This document shows, one piece after another, positions 7,904 to 15,607 of a stretch of 30,919 nucleotides of DNA. The stretch comes from Bordetella parapertussis. GTDB taxonomy: Bacteria; Pseudomonadota; Gammaproteobacteria; Burkholderiales; Burkholderiaceae_C. The position numbers and the translations under genes were made by a program. The DNA lies in assembly GCA_945878355.1 (NCBI GenBank), contig CAMCTC010000056.1:1-30919 (forward strand), read 5' to 3'. Under the pieces are notes generated by a model. The model was not told the origin of the DNA and ran no database searches. It was given only the letters and a program-made list of their open reading frames with translations. Each line of letters begins with the position of its first letter. The first letter of the stretch is position 1.

Positions 7904-9601
7904 ATGCTGCTGTCCATCCAAGATCTGAAAGTCGCGTTCCGCCTTGGTGAGCGCGGCGCCACCACGTTGGTTCCCGCGGTCAGTGGCGTGAGCTTCGACA
8001 TTCCCGAGAACAGCACGGTCGCGCTGGTGGGTGAGTCGGGCTCGGGCAAGAGCGTGACCGCGATGTCCATCCTCAACCTGTTGCCCGACAACGCGCGGCG
8101 CCAGGGCGCGATCCTGTACCAGGGCCGCGACCTGCTGGCTGCCAGCCGGATCGAGCTGCAGGGTTTGCGCGGGCGCGAGATCGCTTGCGTGTTCCAGGAC
8201 CCGATGAGCTCGCTCAACCCGGTGTTCACCGTCGGTGCCCAGTTGACTGAGCCGCTGATCAAGCACTTGGGGATGGGCCGGCGCGCCGCGCTGGCACGCG
8301 CTGAAAGCCTGCTGGCCGAGGTCGGCATGCCTGAGCCCAAGCGCAGGCTGTCGGCCTATCCGCACGAGTTGTCGGGCGGCCAGCAGCAGCGCGTGATGAT
8401 CGCGATGGCGCTCAGCTGCGAGCCCAAGCTGCTGATCGCCGATGAGCCGACCACCGCGCTCGACGTGACGATCCAGCGCCAGATTCTTGAGCTGATCGCC
8501 GGGCTCAAGGCAAAGCATCGGATGAGCGTGCTGTTCATCAGCCATGACCTCGGCGTGGTGGGCGAGATCGCCGACCAGGTGGTGGTGATGCGCCACGGCC
8601 GGGTGCGCGAGCAGGGTCCGGTGGCGCAGATCTTCAGCGCGCCGACCGACGCTTACACCCGCGCGCTGCTGGCTTGCCGGCCCAGCCTGATCGACACGCC
8701 GGCACGTCTGGCGGTGATCGACGACCAGATCGGCGGCGCTGCGCCCGATGCCGTGCCTGCCACGCCTGCGCAGGTCAAGAATGCCCAGGCGCCGGTGGTT
8801 CTCGAGGTCAGGGCGCTGGCCAAGAGCTTCTTCTTGAAGCAAGGCCTTTTCGGCAAGCGCGAGTTCAAGGCCGTGCAGGGCGTGAATTTCCAGCTGCGTC
8901 GTGGCCACACGCTGGGCGTTGTCGGCGAGTCGGGGTCGGGCAAGACGACGATGGGGCTGACGCTGTTGCGCCTGCACGAGCCCACCAGCGGCGAGGTGAT
9001 CTTCGACGGCCGCAACCTGCTCACGCTGTCTGAACGCGAGCGGCAAGCGATGCGCCGGCGTATCCAGATCGTGTTCCAGAACCCCTATGCCAGCCTGAAC
9101 CCGCGCTTCACGATCGGTCAGACCCTGGTCGAGCCGATGACGATCCACGCCATCGGCGCTGATGAGGCCGAGCGCGAGGCCCGGGCCCGCGCGCTGCTGG
9201 TCAAGGTCGGCCTGGGTCCCGAGGTCATGGCCAAGTATCCCCACGAGTTCTCGGGCGGCCAGCGCCAGCGGGTGGCGATCGCGCGCTGCCTGACGCTCAA
9301 CCCGGAAGTGCTGGTGCTCGACGAGGCGGTCAGCGCGCTCGACGTCTCGGTGCAGGCACAGGTGCTGAACCTGTTGCGCGACCTGCAGGACGAACTCGGG
9401 CTGTCCTATGTCTTCATCAGCCACGACCTCAGCGTCGTGCGCTTCATGAGCGACGAGGTGCTGGTGATGAAGGACGGCCAAGTGATCGAGCAGGCCAGCG
9501 CGGCGCAGATCCTGGTCGCACCGCAGCAGGACTACACCCGCAGACTGCTGGGCGCTGTGCCGCGCGGCTGGGTGAGCCCGAGGTCCAGCCCGGACAGCTG
9601 A
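7904..9601 (+). CDS. Peptide-type ABC transporter, fused double ATPase (DppD-DppF/YejF type)
   Basis: Cytoplasmic energy subunit carrying two complete nucleotide-binding domains in 565 residues. Domain 1 has Walker A GESGSGKS (43-50), signature LSGGQ (156-160) and Walker B LLIADE (176-181). Domain 2 has Walker A GESGSGKT (341-348), signature FSGGQ (449-453) and Walker B VLVLDE (469-474). Both have the H-loop ISHD. A linker at about 265-300 joins them. With the two permeases and the binding protein this makes a full importer in the YejABEF arrangement. I chose the ATG at 7904 (MLLSIQDLKVAF) because the domain starts there; upstream sequence is repeat-derived. No good Shine-Dalgarno is visible. 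Confidence 0.93.
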   Translation: MLLSIQDLKVAFRLGERGATTLVPAVSGVSFDIPENSTVALVGESGSGKSVTAMSILNLLPDNARRQGAILYQGRDLLAASRIELQGLRGREIACVFQDPMSSLNPVFTVGAQLTEPLIKHLGMGRRAALARAESLLAEVGMPEPKRRLSAYPHELSGGQQQRVMIAMALSCEPKLLIADEPTTALDVTIQRQILELIAGLKAKHRMSVLFISHDLGVVGEIADQVVVMRHGRVREQGPVAQIFSAPTDAYTRALLACRPSLIDTPARLAVIDDQIGGAAPDAVPATPAQVKNAQAPVVLEVRALAKSFFLKQGLFGKREFKAVQGVNFQLRRGHTLGVVGESGSGKTTMGLTLLRLHEPTSGEVIFDGRNLLTLSERERQAMRRRIQIVFQNPYASLNPRFTIGQTLVEPMTIHAIGADEAEREARARALLVKVGLGPEVMAKYPHEFSGGQRQRVAIARCLTLNPEVLVLDEAVSALDVSVQAQVLNLLRDLQDELGLSYVFISHDLSVVRFMSDEVLVMKDGQVIEQASAAQILVAPQQDYTRRLLGAVPRGWVSPRSSPDS

Positions 9602-9659
9602 CAGGCGCGGTGAGCGGACTCAGGCACACTGGTCGAGCCCTAGACCTGGAGAATTCGAT

Positions 9660-10115
9660 AGGCGCACCCACCGCCGCCGCTTCCACCAGACCACGCTGGC
9701 GCTGGCCGCCGTGCTGCTGGCCGTGACCAGCGCCAAGCGCTCGGACGCGATCTCTGATCTGCCCACCATCGCCGAGGCCGGCGGCCCAGCGCTCTCAAGC
9801 AAATGTGGCTTTGCCACTTTGCTTGATCCCCACGGGGGGCGGCCGGCTTCGGCCGGCCTTGGGGCGCTCAAGGGCTACGAGGCCAGCTCCTGGTTCGGAC
9901 TGATGGCACCGGCCGGCACCCCGGCGGAGGTCATCAGCCGCATCCAGCAAGAAACCGCCAAGGCCCTGGTCAGCCCGGCGCTCAAGGAGCGGCTGTTGTC
10001 GCAGGGCGCAATCCCAGGCGGCAGCAGCAGCAGCGCCGACTTCGCCACCTTCATCGCCGCCGAGAGCAAGAAGTGGGCGCAGGTGGTCAAGATCGCGGGC
10101 GCGAAGGTCGATTGA
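9660..10115 (+). pseudogene. Bug/TctC-family solute-binding protein remnant
   Basis: The frame keeps a signal-peptide-like N-terminus (RRTHRRRFHQTTLALAAVLLA) joined directly to the family's C-terminal quarter: SAKRSDAISDLPTIAEAG, then YEASSWFGLMAPAGTPAEV, ending KKWAQVVKIAGAKVD. Around 170-200 central residues of a normal protein of about 320 residues are missing, which points to an internal deletion. The expected start codon is damaged: the sequence reads ATAGGCGC where ATGAGGCGC would fit, behind an intact GGAG. A palindromic repeat (9792-9870) sits in frame between AEAG and GYEASS and adds about 28 codons. A GTG at 9711 could start a short product, but nothing suggests it is functional. 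It converges on the acyl-CoA synthetase gene. Confidence 0.8.
9792..9870 (+). repeat. Double-hairpin palindromic repeat, copy A
   Basis: This 79-base unit is identical to 20964-21044 read on the other strand, except for six versus eight G in one run. It contains two stem-loops. The first pairs CAAGCAAA-T-GTGGC with GCCACTTTGCTTG around TTT. The second is GGCCGGC-TTCG-GCCGGCC, a very stable tetraloop stem. This copy lies inside the TctC remnant and is read through in frame. The structure resembles REP/BIME-like or Rickettsia-palindrome-like elements, as an analogy only. Confidence 0.9.
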
Positions 10116-10133
10116 CGGGTCTGTGCCGGGCCG

Positions 10134-11849
10134 TCAATCGGCCCAGATCACGGCCTCGCGCGACTCGGCCCATGCTTCGTAGCGCGCACCATAGACCTCC
10201 TCGACCCGGTTGCGCTTGACCTTGAAGGTCGGCGTGATGAAGCCGCTTTCCACCGTCCAGGGCTCGGTCACGACGATCAGGCTGTCGAGCTGCTCGTGCG
10301 GGTCCAGGCCGGCGTTGACCGTCTGCAGGTGCGCAGTCAGCGAGACCCGCAGCGCCTCGCGACCGGCTGCGTTGCGGGTCGCGCCGATCGCCTCGGCGTT
10401 GAGCATCAACACTGCCAGCGGCTGGCCCAGGTTGGCGCCAGTCACGCAGCAGGCCTCGACCGATGCGTGCATCACCAGCTTGTCCTCGATCGGCGCGGGT
10501 GCAACATACTTGCCCTTGCTGGTCTTGAACAAGTCTTTGACCCGGCCGGTGATCTTCAGGTAGCCCTCGGCGTCTACCGTCCCTTTGTCGCCGGTGTGCA
10601 GCCAGCCGTCTGGCGTGACGGCCTGTTGCGTGAGCTCGGGCTCTCTGTAATAGCCCAGCATCAGGCCATGGCTGCGCACCAGGATCTCGCCATTGGCGGG
10701 GTCGATCTTGCACTCCACGCCGTCGTAGGTCGGGCCTACCGTGCCGGGGCGCTGCACGCCCGGCAGCGTGGCGTGTGACACGCCGCAGTTCTCGGTCATG
10801 CCGTAGAGCTCGATGATCGGTAGTCCGAGCCTGGCATACCAGTTCAGCAGCGCTGGCGGCATCGGCGCGGCACCGCCGGCGGCGAACTGGCATTGGTCCA
10901 GCCCCAGCGCGCCCAGGATTTTCTTGCGAACGATGCGGTTGAGGATCGGGATCTTGAGTAAAAGCTCGAGCTTGGCCGGCGGCATCTTGGCCGACACGCC
11001 TTGCTGGAATTTGACCCACAAGCGCGGCACCGTGAAGAACGCGGTTGGCCTGGCGCGCTGCAGGTCCTGGGGGAAGGTGTCGAGACTGTCGGCGAAGAAC
11101 ACATGCATGCCGGTGGCGAGCAGTCCGTGCTCGACGAGCGTGCGCTCGGCCACATGCGACAGCGGCAGGTAGCTCAGCATGCGCGAGCCGTCCTTGATGC
11201 CATCCATCCGCTTCAAGCCTGATTCGATCGACCAGGCGAAGGTGCCAAAGCTGTGCATCACGCCCTTGGGCGCGCCGGTGGTGCCCGAGGTGTACATGAT
11301 GGTGGCGAGTTCGTCGCCGTCGCGCAGCGGTTGGCCCGCCAGTGGCGCGGTGCTGGCGACGACGGCGTCCCAGTCCCGGGTTCCTGCAGGCATCTGGTCC
11401 ATGGGCGGCGCCAGCGGCAGCCGGATGCAGGCCAGCCCGGCCGCGACTGCCGGCGCAACGCCGGGCCGCATCGTGTCCCAGCCGTCGAGTTTGCCGATGA
11501 ACAGCCAGCGCGCTTGGCTGTGGTCCAAGATCTGGCGGATCGTCTCGGCGGCCAGCGTGGGGTAGAGCGGCACCGACACGCCGCCGGCCAGCCAGATCGA
11601 AAAATCGGCCATCAGCCACCAGGCGGTGTTCTTGGAGATCAGTCCGACCCGATCGCCGGGCTGCAGTCCCTGGGCCTGCAGGTGCGCGGCCATGCGGCGG
11701 GCCCCATCCATCACCTGCGACCAGCTGAAATCTCTCAACGCGCCGCTGCCCATGGGCTGCGTAAGCACCACTCTTGACGGCGCTGTCTGCTCCCAGTGGT
11801 AGAGGCGCTGCAGCGCGAGTTTGGACGAATCGACAGGGGTATGGCGCAT
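10134..11849 (-). CDS. AMP-dependent long-chain acyl-CoA synthetase
   Basis: Activates a fatty or other carboxylic acid to its CoA thioester through an acyl-adenylate, using ATP. The 571-residue protein shows the P-loop YTSGTTGAPKG (186-196), YGMTE (349-353), the hinge/aspartate region LHTGDKG (417-423) followed by GRVKDLFKTSKGKYVAP, and the C-terminal TFKVKRNRV bearing the expected catalytic Lys. The domain order matches the long-chain/VLACS-like subgroup (FAA1-type). The ATG at 11849 follows GGAAAGGG at a suitable distance and fits family length; longer upstream frames are non-homologous. A promoter (TTGGCA-17-TACGCT) stands just upstream. It converges with the TctC remnant, with only 18 bases between the two ends. 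The chain-length preference is unknown. Confidence 0.92.
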   Translation of the reverse strand: MRHTPVDSSKLALQRLYHWEQTAPSRVVLTQPMGSGALRDFSWSQVMDGARRMAAHLQAQGLQPGDRVGLISKNTAWWLMADFSIWLAGGVSVPLYPTLAAETIRQILDHSQARWLFIGKLDGWDTMRPGVAPAVAAGLACIRLPLAPPMDQMPAGTRDWDAVVASTAPLAGQPLRDGDELATIMYTSGTTGAPKGVMHSFGTFAWSIESGLKRMDGIKDGSRMLSYLPLSHVAERTLVEHGLLATGMHVFFADSLDTFPQDLQRARPTAFFTVPRLWVKFQQGVSAKMPPAKLELLLKIPILNRIVRKKILGALGLDQCQFAAGGAAPMPPALLNWYARLGLPIIELYGMTENCGVSHATLPGVQRPGTVGPTYDGVECKIDPANGEILVRSHGLMLGYYREPELTQQAVTPDGWLHTGDKGTVDAEGYLKITGRVKDLFKTSKGKYVAPAPIEDKLVMHASVEACCVTGANLGQPLAVLMLNAEAIGATRNAAGREALRVSLTAHLQTVNAGLDPHEQLDSLIVVTEPWTVESGFITPTFKVKRNRVEEVYGARYEAWAESREAVIWAD

Positions 11850-11887
11850 CACGAAGCCCTTTCCAGGCATCAATATCGGAGGCCCCC

Positions 11888-11916
11888 AGCGTAGCTGCTG
11901 ACGCAAGGGCTGCCAA
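11888..11916 (-). promoter_or_regulatory. Candidate sigma70 promoter of the acyl-CoA synthetase gene
   Basis: Reading the minus strand, TTGGCA (11911-11916) and TACGCT (11888-11893) are separated by exactly 17 bases. The -35 matches the consensus at five of six positions, the -10 at three of six. Predicted initiation near 11881 would leave a leader of about 32 bases holding the Shine-Dalgarno. The rest of 11850-12264 contains the terminator listed next and no gene that I can support. Confidence 0.5.
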
Positions 11917-11985
11917 TCGGGGTTTCGAGGACAGGGTTGAGCCCGATCCGTCACTCTTGGCGCAGTGTTTTCTGGCCAGGCGGCG

Positions 11986-12017
11986 AAAAAAAAGCGCCAG
12001 GCTGGAAAGCCTGGCGC
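11986..12017 (-). terminator. Intrinsic terminator, minus strand
   Basis: GCGCCAGGCT (11994-12003) and AGCCTGGCGC (12008-12017) form a perfect 10-bp stem with a 4-base loop. On the minus strand this is followed by eight T (11986-11993), a textbook Rho-independent terminator. It lies 247 bases past the GMC oxidoreductase stop and just before the promoter of the acyl-CoA synthetase gene, so it insulates that gene from upstream transcription. Confidence 0.85.
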
Positions 12018-12264
12018 CAATAAACAGAGGGCTGCCTGGTCGGCGCATGGTTCTGGCGCCAGGTTCTTCGCCCGATCGTTCTGATGATGTCTCCTCGGTC
12101 TCCCGGGCTTGTGCGGCGGGCCGCTCAAACCGAGTGCGCAAACTTTAGGCAATCTGCTGCCATCCCGTCACTCTGGGATAACCCTCGCATTCATTGCGCC
12201 TGCAACAGACCAGCAGTTTTTCCACTGGCGGCAGCCTTGTTCCCGCGGCTGCTTGGCCAGGATC
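12018..12264 (-). other. Gene-free stretch ending at the terminator
   Basis: These 247 bases between the GMC oxidoreductase stop and the terminator hold no convincing gene. On the minus strand there is a strong Shine-Dalgarno-like GAGGAGAC (about 12091-12098) followed by ATCATC rather than ATG. Further on is a palindrome CTGGCGCCAG (about 12053-12062) that is complementary to the arms of the terminator stem. It may be a long 3' UTR, a small RNA or a gene remnant. Confidence 0.4.
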
Positions 12265-13947
12265 TCAGGCGCCGGCCAGGCGCAGCCACTCGGCCGCGCG
12301 CTCGGCGATCATCAGCGTCGGCGAGTTGGTGTTGCCGCTGGTGATGCTGGGCATCACGCTGGCGTCTGCGATGCGCAGGCCCGCCACGCCGCGCACCCGC
12401 AACTCGCTGTCGACCACCGCCATCGGGTCGTCGTCGCGGCCCATTCGACAGGTGCCCACTGGGTGAAAGATCGTGGTGCCGATGTCACCTGCCAGCCGCG
12501 CCAGTTCGTCGTCGCTCTGGAATTCCATGCCGGGCTTGACTTCGCGCGGTTGGTACCTCGCCAGCGCCGGTTGGGCTGCGATACGTCGGGTCAAGCGCAG
12601 CGACTCTGCGGCAATCTTGCGGTCCTGCTCGGTCGACAGGTAATTGGCCATGATCGCCGGCGCATCCTCGGGCCGAGATGAGCGGATCTGCACCTGGCCG
12701 CGTGAGCTCGGGTTGAGGTTGCACACGCTGGCGGTGAAAGCGTTGAAGCGGTGCAGCGGCTCGCCGAACGCGTCCAGTGACAGCGGCTGGACGTGGTACT
12801 CCAGGTTCGGCCAGGACTGTCCCGGGTCCGAACGGGTGAAGCAGCCCAACTGCGACGGCGCCATGCTCATCGGCCCGCTGCGGCGCAGCAGGTACTCCAA
12901 GCCGATCAGACCTTTGCCCCAGAGCGAGTTGGCCATCGTGTTGAGGGTCTTGACACCCTGCACTTCGAACACCGCCCGGATCTGCAGATGGTCCTGCAGG
13001 TTTTGCCCGACGCCGGCCAGGTCTTGTTGCACGCTGATGCCGTGCTGCTGCAGCAGCGCCGCTGGGCCGATGCCTGACAGCTGCAGGATCTGCGGCGTGC
13101 CCACCGCCCCGGCGGCCATCACCAGTTCGCCGCCGTCGGCCAGCCTGGCGATCAGCGGCGCACCGCGGTTGTGGTCATGGCCTTCGGGCCGCACCTCGAC
13201 GCCGGTCACGCGCAATCCTTGGTCGTTGCGCGCAGTGATCAGCCGCGTCACCTGGGCGCCTGTCCAGACCTGCAAGTTGGCGCGGTGCTGGATCGGCCGC
13301 AGAAACGCCTTGGTTGCGCTCCAGCGAACGCCGCGGCGCTGGTTGACCTCGAAATAGCCCACGCCCTCGTTGTTGCCGCGGTTGAAGTCGTCGGTGGCCG
13401 GAATACCGGCCTCTTGCGCCGCAGCGGCGAAGGCGTCGAGGATCTCCCAGGACAGCCGCTGCTTCTCGACCCGCCATTCGCCGCCAGCGCGGTCGCCAGT
13501 GGCATCGAACCCGGGCGCCGCGTGGTGGCCATCGGCGCCACGCCAGTGGTCCTCGTGCTGCTTGAAGTACGGCAGGCTGTGTTCCCAGCGCCAGCGTGCA
13601 TCACCAGTGGCCTCGGCCCAGCTGTCGTAGTCGCGGCTCTGGCCGCGCATGTAGATCATGCCGTTGATGCTCGAGCATCCCCCCAGCACCTTGCCTCTTG
13701 GGTAGCGCAGCCGGCGGCCGTTGAGCCCAGGGTCTGGCTCGGTCGAGTACAGCCAGTCGGTGCGCGGGTTGCCGATGCAGTACAGGTAGCCCACCGGGAT
13801 GTGGACCCACAGGTAGTCATCGTTGCCACCCGCCTCGATCAGCAGAACCCGCTTGGCCGGGTTGGCGCTGAGCCGGTTGGCCAGCAGGCAGCCAGCGGTG
13901 CCGGCGCCGACGATGATGTGGTCGTAGACAGGATTGGAATCGGTCAT
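12265..13947 (-). CDS. GMC-family FAD-dependent oxidoreductase (choline/alcohol dehydrogenase-like)
   Basis: Oxidises an alcohol to an aldehyde or ketone with FAD. The 560-residue protein has the ADP-binding fold VGAGTAGCLLANRL (13-26), the family signature YPRGKVLGGCSSINGMIYMRG (about 83-103), FHPVGTCRMG with the expected active-site His, and the second-site SGNTNSPTLMIAERAAEWL near the end, carrying the His/Asn partner as Asn. Length and motifs match BetA-like choline dehydrogenases and alkanol dehydrogenases such as AlkJ. Neither betB nor betI is nearby, so choline is not supported as substrate. It starts 15 bases after the MarC-type gene and is probably cotranscribed with it. Confidence 0.9.
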   Translation of the reverse strand: MTDSNPVYDHIIVGAGTAGCLLANRLSANPAKRVLLIEAGGNDDYLWVHIPVGYLYCIGNPRTDWLYSTEPDPGLNGRRLRYPRGKVLGGCSSINGMIYMRGQSRDYDSWAEATGDARWRWEHSLPYFKQHEDHWRGADGHHAAPGFDATGDRAGGEWRVEKQRLSWEILDAFAAAAQEAGIPATDDFNRGNNEGVGYFEVNQRRGVRWSATKAFLRPIQHRANLQVWTGAQVTRLITARNDQGLRVTGVEVRPEGHDHNRGAPLIARLADGGELVMAAGAVGTPQILQLSGIGPAALLQQHGISVQQDLAGVGQNLQDHLQIRAVFEVQGVKTLNTMANSLWGKGLIGLEYLLRRSGPMSMAPSQLGCFTRSDPGQSWPNLEYHVQPLSLDAFGEPLHRFNAFTASVCNLNPSSRGQVQIRSSRPEDAPAIMANYLSTEQDRKIAAESLRLTRRIAAQPALARYQPREVKPGMEFQSDDELARLAGDIGTTIFHPVGTCRMGRDDDPMAVVDSELRVRGVAGLRIADASVMPSITSGNTNSPTLMIAERAAEWLRLAGA

Positions 13948-13962
13948 TTTTTCAGCCTGGAT

Positions 13963-14619
13963 TCAGCGCAGCGTCGCGCTGGCGAGGATAGGGAACAGCT
14001 TGACCAGCCCGTCGGCCAGCAACTCCACCGCCATCGCGGCCAGGATCAGGCCCATCAAGCGCGTCATCACGTTGATGCCGGTGCGCCCCAGCACCTGGGC
14101 GATTCGCCCCGATGCCGCAAACACCAGGTAAGTGGCCAGGCCGATCACCACACCGTAGCCCACGAGCACTGCGTGCTCCAGGATGGTGCGGGTTTTTTCG
14201 GCGTAGATCACCATCGTTGAAATGGTCGCCGGCCCGGTCAGCAGCGGGATCGTCAGCGGCACCACCGCGACGCTGGCGCCGGCGTCGGCCTTGTGCTGGC
14301 CTTCGGCCACATCGTCCTGGCCGCTCTCGGCCGGTTGCGCATTGAGCATGTGCAGCGACGAGATCAGCAGCAACATGCCGCCGCCGACCTGGAATGAGGC
14401 GATGGAGATGCCGAAAAAACTGATGATGTGCAGGCCGGCCAGTCCGCTGATGGCGATCACGCAAAAAGCCGAGAACGCGCTGACGCGCAGGGTGCGCAAG
14501 CGTTCTTCCCGGCTCAGTCCTTGGGTGAAAGCCAGAAAGAACGGCACCGCGCCCACCGGGTTGACGATGGCCAGCAGGGCGATCAGCGGTTTGAACAAGT
14601 CCATCGACGTTGCGGGCAT
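13963..14619 (-). CDS. MarC-family integral membrane protein
   Basis: A 218-residue inner-membrane protein with six hydrophobic segments, matching the MarC/UPF0056 family: LFKPLIALLAIVNPVGAVPFFLAFT at the N-terminus (residues about 8-32) and VPLTIPLLTGPATISTMVIY in the middle. The first half ends with a polar loop (AESGQDDVAEGQHKAD). Despite the name, the family is not shown to cause multiple antibiotic resistance, and its substrate is unknown. Three in-frame ATGs lie at 14625, 14619 and 14604. I chose 14619 because GGA stands six bases upstream. The first hydrophobic segment begins just after the 14604 Met, so that start is also possible. Confidence 0.85.
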   Translation of the reverse strand: MPATSMDLFKPLIALLAIVNPVGAVPFFLAFTQGLSREERLRTLRVSAFSAFCVIAISGLAGLHIISFFGISIASFQVGGGMLLLISSLHMLNAQPAESGQDDVAEGQHKADAGASVAVVPLTIPLLTGPATISTMVIYAEKTRTILEHAVLVGYGVVIGLATYLVFAASGRIAQVLGRTGINVMTRLMGLILAAMAVELLADGLVKLFPILASATLR

Positions 14620-14820
14620 GGGCATTCCAGTCGAGCCAGCCTGGGCTGCGGGCCGGGCAAGCGTAAGCACGGATTTGATGCTGGAGCCATCAAACACAGC
14701 GTTGACAAGCCCCTAGGACCCAATATTTGTACCCGCCTGACAACACTCATGATACTTGCGGGTTTGCCCCTGTTCCGCCGCACTGGTGGTCAGGCGTGGT
14801 TTGCCACCATAATGATTCAA

Positions 14821-14838
14821 GGGGGCGTGTACGCCCCC
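14821..14838. repeat. Perfect hairpin upstream of the RRM gene
   Basis: GGGGGCG-TGTA-CGCCCCC forms a 7-bp all-GC stem about 95 bases before the RRM start codon, in the 313-base region between the MarC-type and RRM genes. It could be part of the 5' leader, or a terminator-like element without a T tract. The rest of that region holds CATAAT (about 14808-14813) as a weak -10 and no gene. Confidence 0.55.
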
Positions 14839-14888
14839 GGCCCGTGTCTGGAGACGGCGCCTGTAGCTTGAGTGTTTCACGCTGGGTT

Positions 14889-14927
14889 GAAGCTCCACAT
14901 GGTTTACTTTTCTTGAGAAGGAGCTTC
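14889..14927 (+). promoter_or_regulatory. Stem-loop that can mask the ribosome-binding site of the RRM gene
   Basis: GAAGCTCC (14889-14896) and GGAGCTTC (14920-14927) are perfect reverse complements separated by 23 bases. The second arm contains the GGAG of the Shine-Dalgarno (GAAGGAG, 14917-14923) of the RRM protein starting at 14933. Folding would hide the ribosome-binding site. Temperature-controlled opening or autoregulation by the RRM protein are both reasonable models, and both are inference. Confidence 0.6.
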
Positions 14928-14932
14928 CCGCC

Positions 14933-15529
14933 ATGGGAAACAAGCTTTACGTCGGCAACCTCGCGTACTCGGTGCGTGACGAATCCTTGCAAGAGTCATT
15001 CGGCCAATTCGGCACGGTGACCTCTGCCAAGGTGATGATGGACCGCGAAACCGGTCGTTCCAAGGGCTTCGGCTTTGTCGAAATGGCCTCTGACGGTGAG
15101 GCGCAGGCTGCGATGAACGGCATGAACGGCCAGCCGCTCGAAGGCCGCGCAATCGTGGTCAACGAAGCGCGTCCGCGCGAAGAGCGTCCGCCAGGCGGCG
15201 GTGGTGGCTACGGCGGTGGTGGCGGTGGCTACGGCGGCGGTGGTGGCGGTGGCGGTGGCGGCTATGGCGGCGGCGGCGGTGGTCGCAGCGGTGGTGGTGG
15301 CGGCTACGGTGGTGGTGGCACGGGTGGTGGTGGCGGTTACGGCGGCGGTGGCGGTGGCCGCAGCGGTGGCGGTGGCGGCTACGGTGGTGGCGCTGGCGGC
15401 GGTGGTGGCGGTGGCGCGGGTGGCGGCGGTGGCCGCAGCCCTTACGGCACCGGTCGCGGCGGCCCACGCGGTGGTGGCAGCGGTGGTGGCGGTGGCGGCT
15501 ACGGCGGTGGTGGCAGCCAAGGCTACTGA
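14933..15529 (+). CDS. RRM-domain RNA-binding protein with glycine-rich tail
   Basis: A 198-residue protein with a single RNA-recognition motif. RNP2 is LYVGNL (5-10) and RNP1 is KGFGFVEM (44-51), with all the aromatic positions that contact RNA. Residues 87-198 are almost entirely Gly with regularly placed Tyr, Arg and Ser (GGY, GRSGGGGG units), like the cold-induced Rbp proteins of cyanobacteria and plant glycine-rich RNA-binding proteins. It probably acts as an RNA chaperone in the cytoplasm. The tail could drive condensation, though this is inference. The ATG at 14933 has a strong Shine-Dalgarno that lies inside a potential hairpin. The gene is monocistronic and closed by the terminator at 15553. 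The tail is coded almost only by GGC and GGT and is slippage-prone. Confidence 0.93.
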   Translation: MGNKLYVGNLAYSVRDESLQESFGQFGTVTSAKVMMDRETGRSKGFGFVEMASDGEAQAAMNGMNGQPLEGRAIVVNEARPREERPPGGGGGYGGGGGGYGGGGGGGGGGYGGGGGGRSGGGGGYGGGGTGGGGGYGGGGGGRSGGGGGYGGGAGGGGGGGAGGGGGRSPYGTGRGGPRGGGSGGGGGGYGGGGSQGY

Positions 15530-15552
15530 CTCCCGAGCCCCCAGCGGGTAAG

Positions 15553-15577
15553 AAAAGGCGCCTCAGGGCGCCTTTTT
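15553..15577. terminator. Bidirectional intrinsic terminator
   Basis: AAAAGGCGCC-TCAG-GGCGCCTTTT forms a 10-bp stem with A and T runs on either side. It lies between the convergent ends of the RRM gene (15529) and the SDR gene (15608), so it can stop transcription from both. Confidence 0.9.
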
Positions 15578-15607
15578 CAATGTGCGCCGGCACATCGCCG
15601 GGTCGGT

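Noticed and set aside
10087..12141. Very long open frame antisense-phase to the acyl-CoA synthetase (684 codons)
   Set aside because: It overlaps a gene with full motifs, is Arg/Ala/Pro-rich without any recognisable domain, and is explained by the high-GC third-position pattern.
11850..12152. N-terminal extension of the acyl-CoA synthetase from a TTG at 12152
   Set aside because: The extra 101 residues run through a terminator hairpin and a promoter and have no family similarity.
14698..14932. Small open frames between the MarC-type and RRM genes
   Set aside because: None has a ribosome-binding site or recognisable product; the region reads better as leader and promoter DNA.
15193..15520. 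Regular short repeats that could suggest a CRISPR-like array
   Set aside because: The repeats are glycine codons in frame with an RRM gene; there are no unique spacers of constant length.
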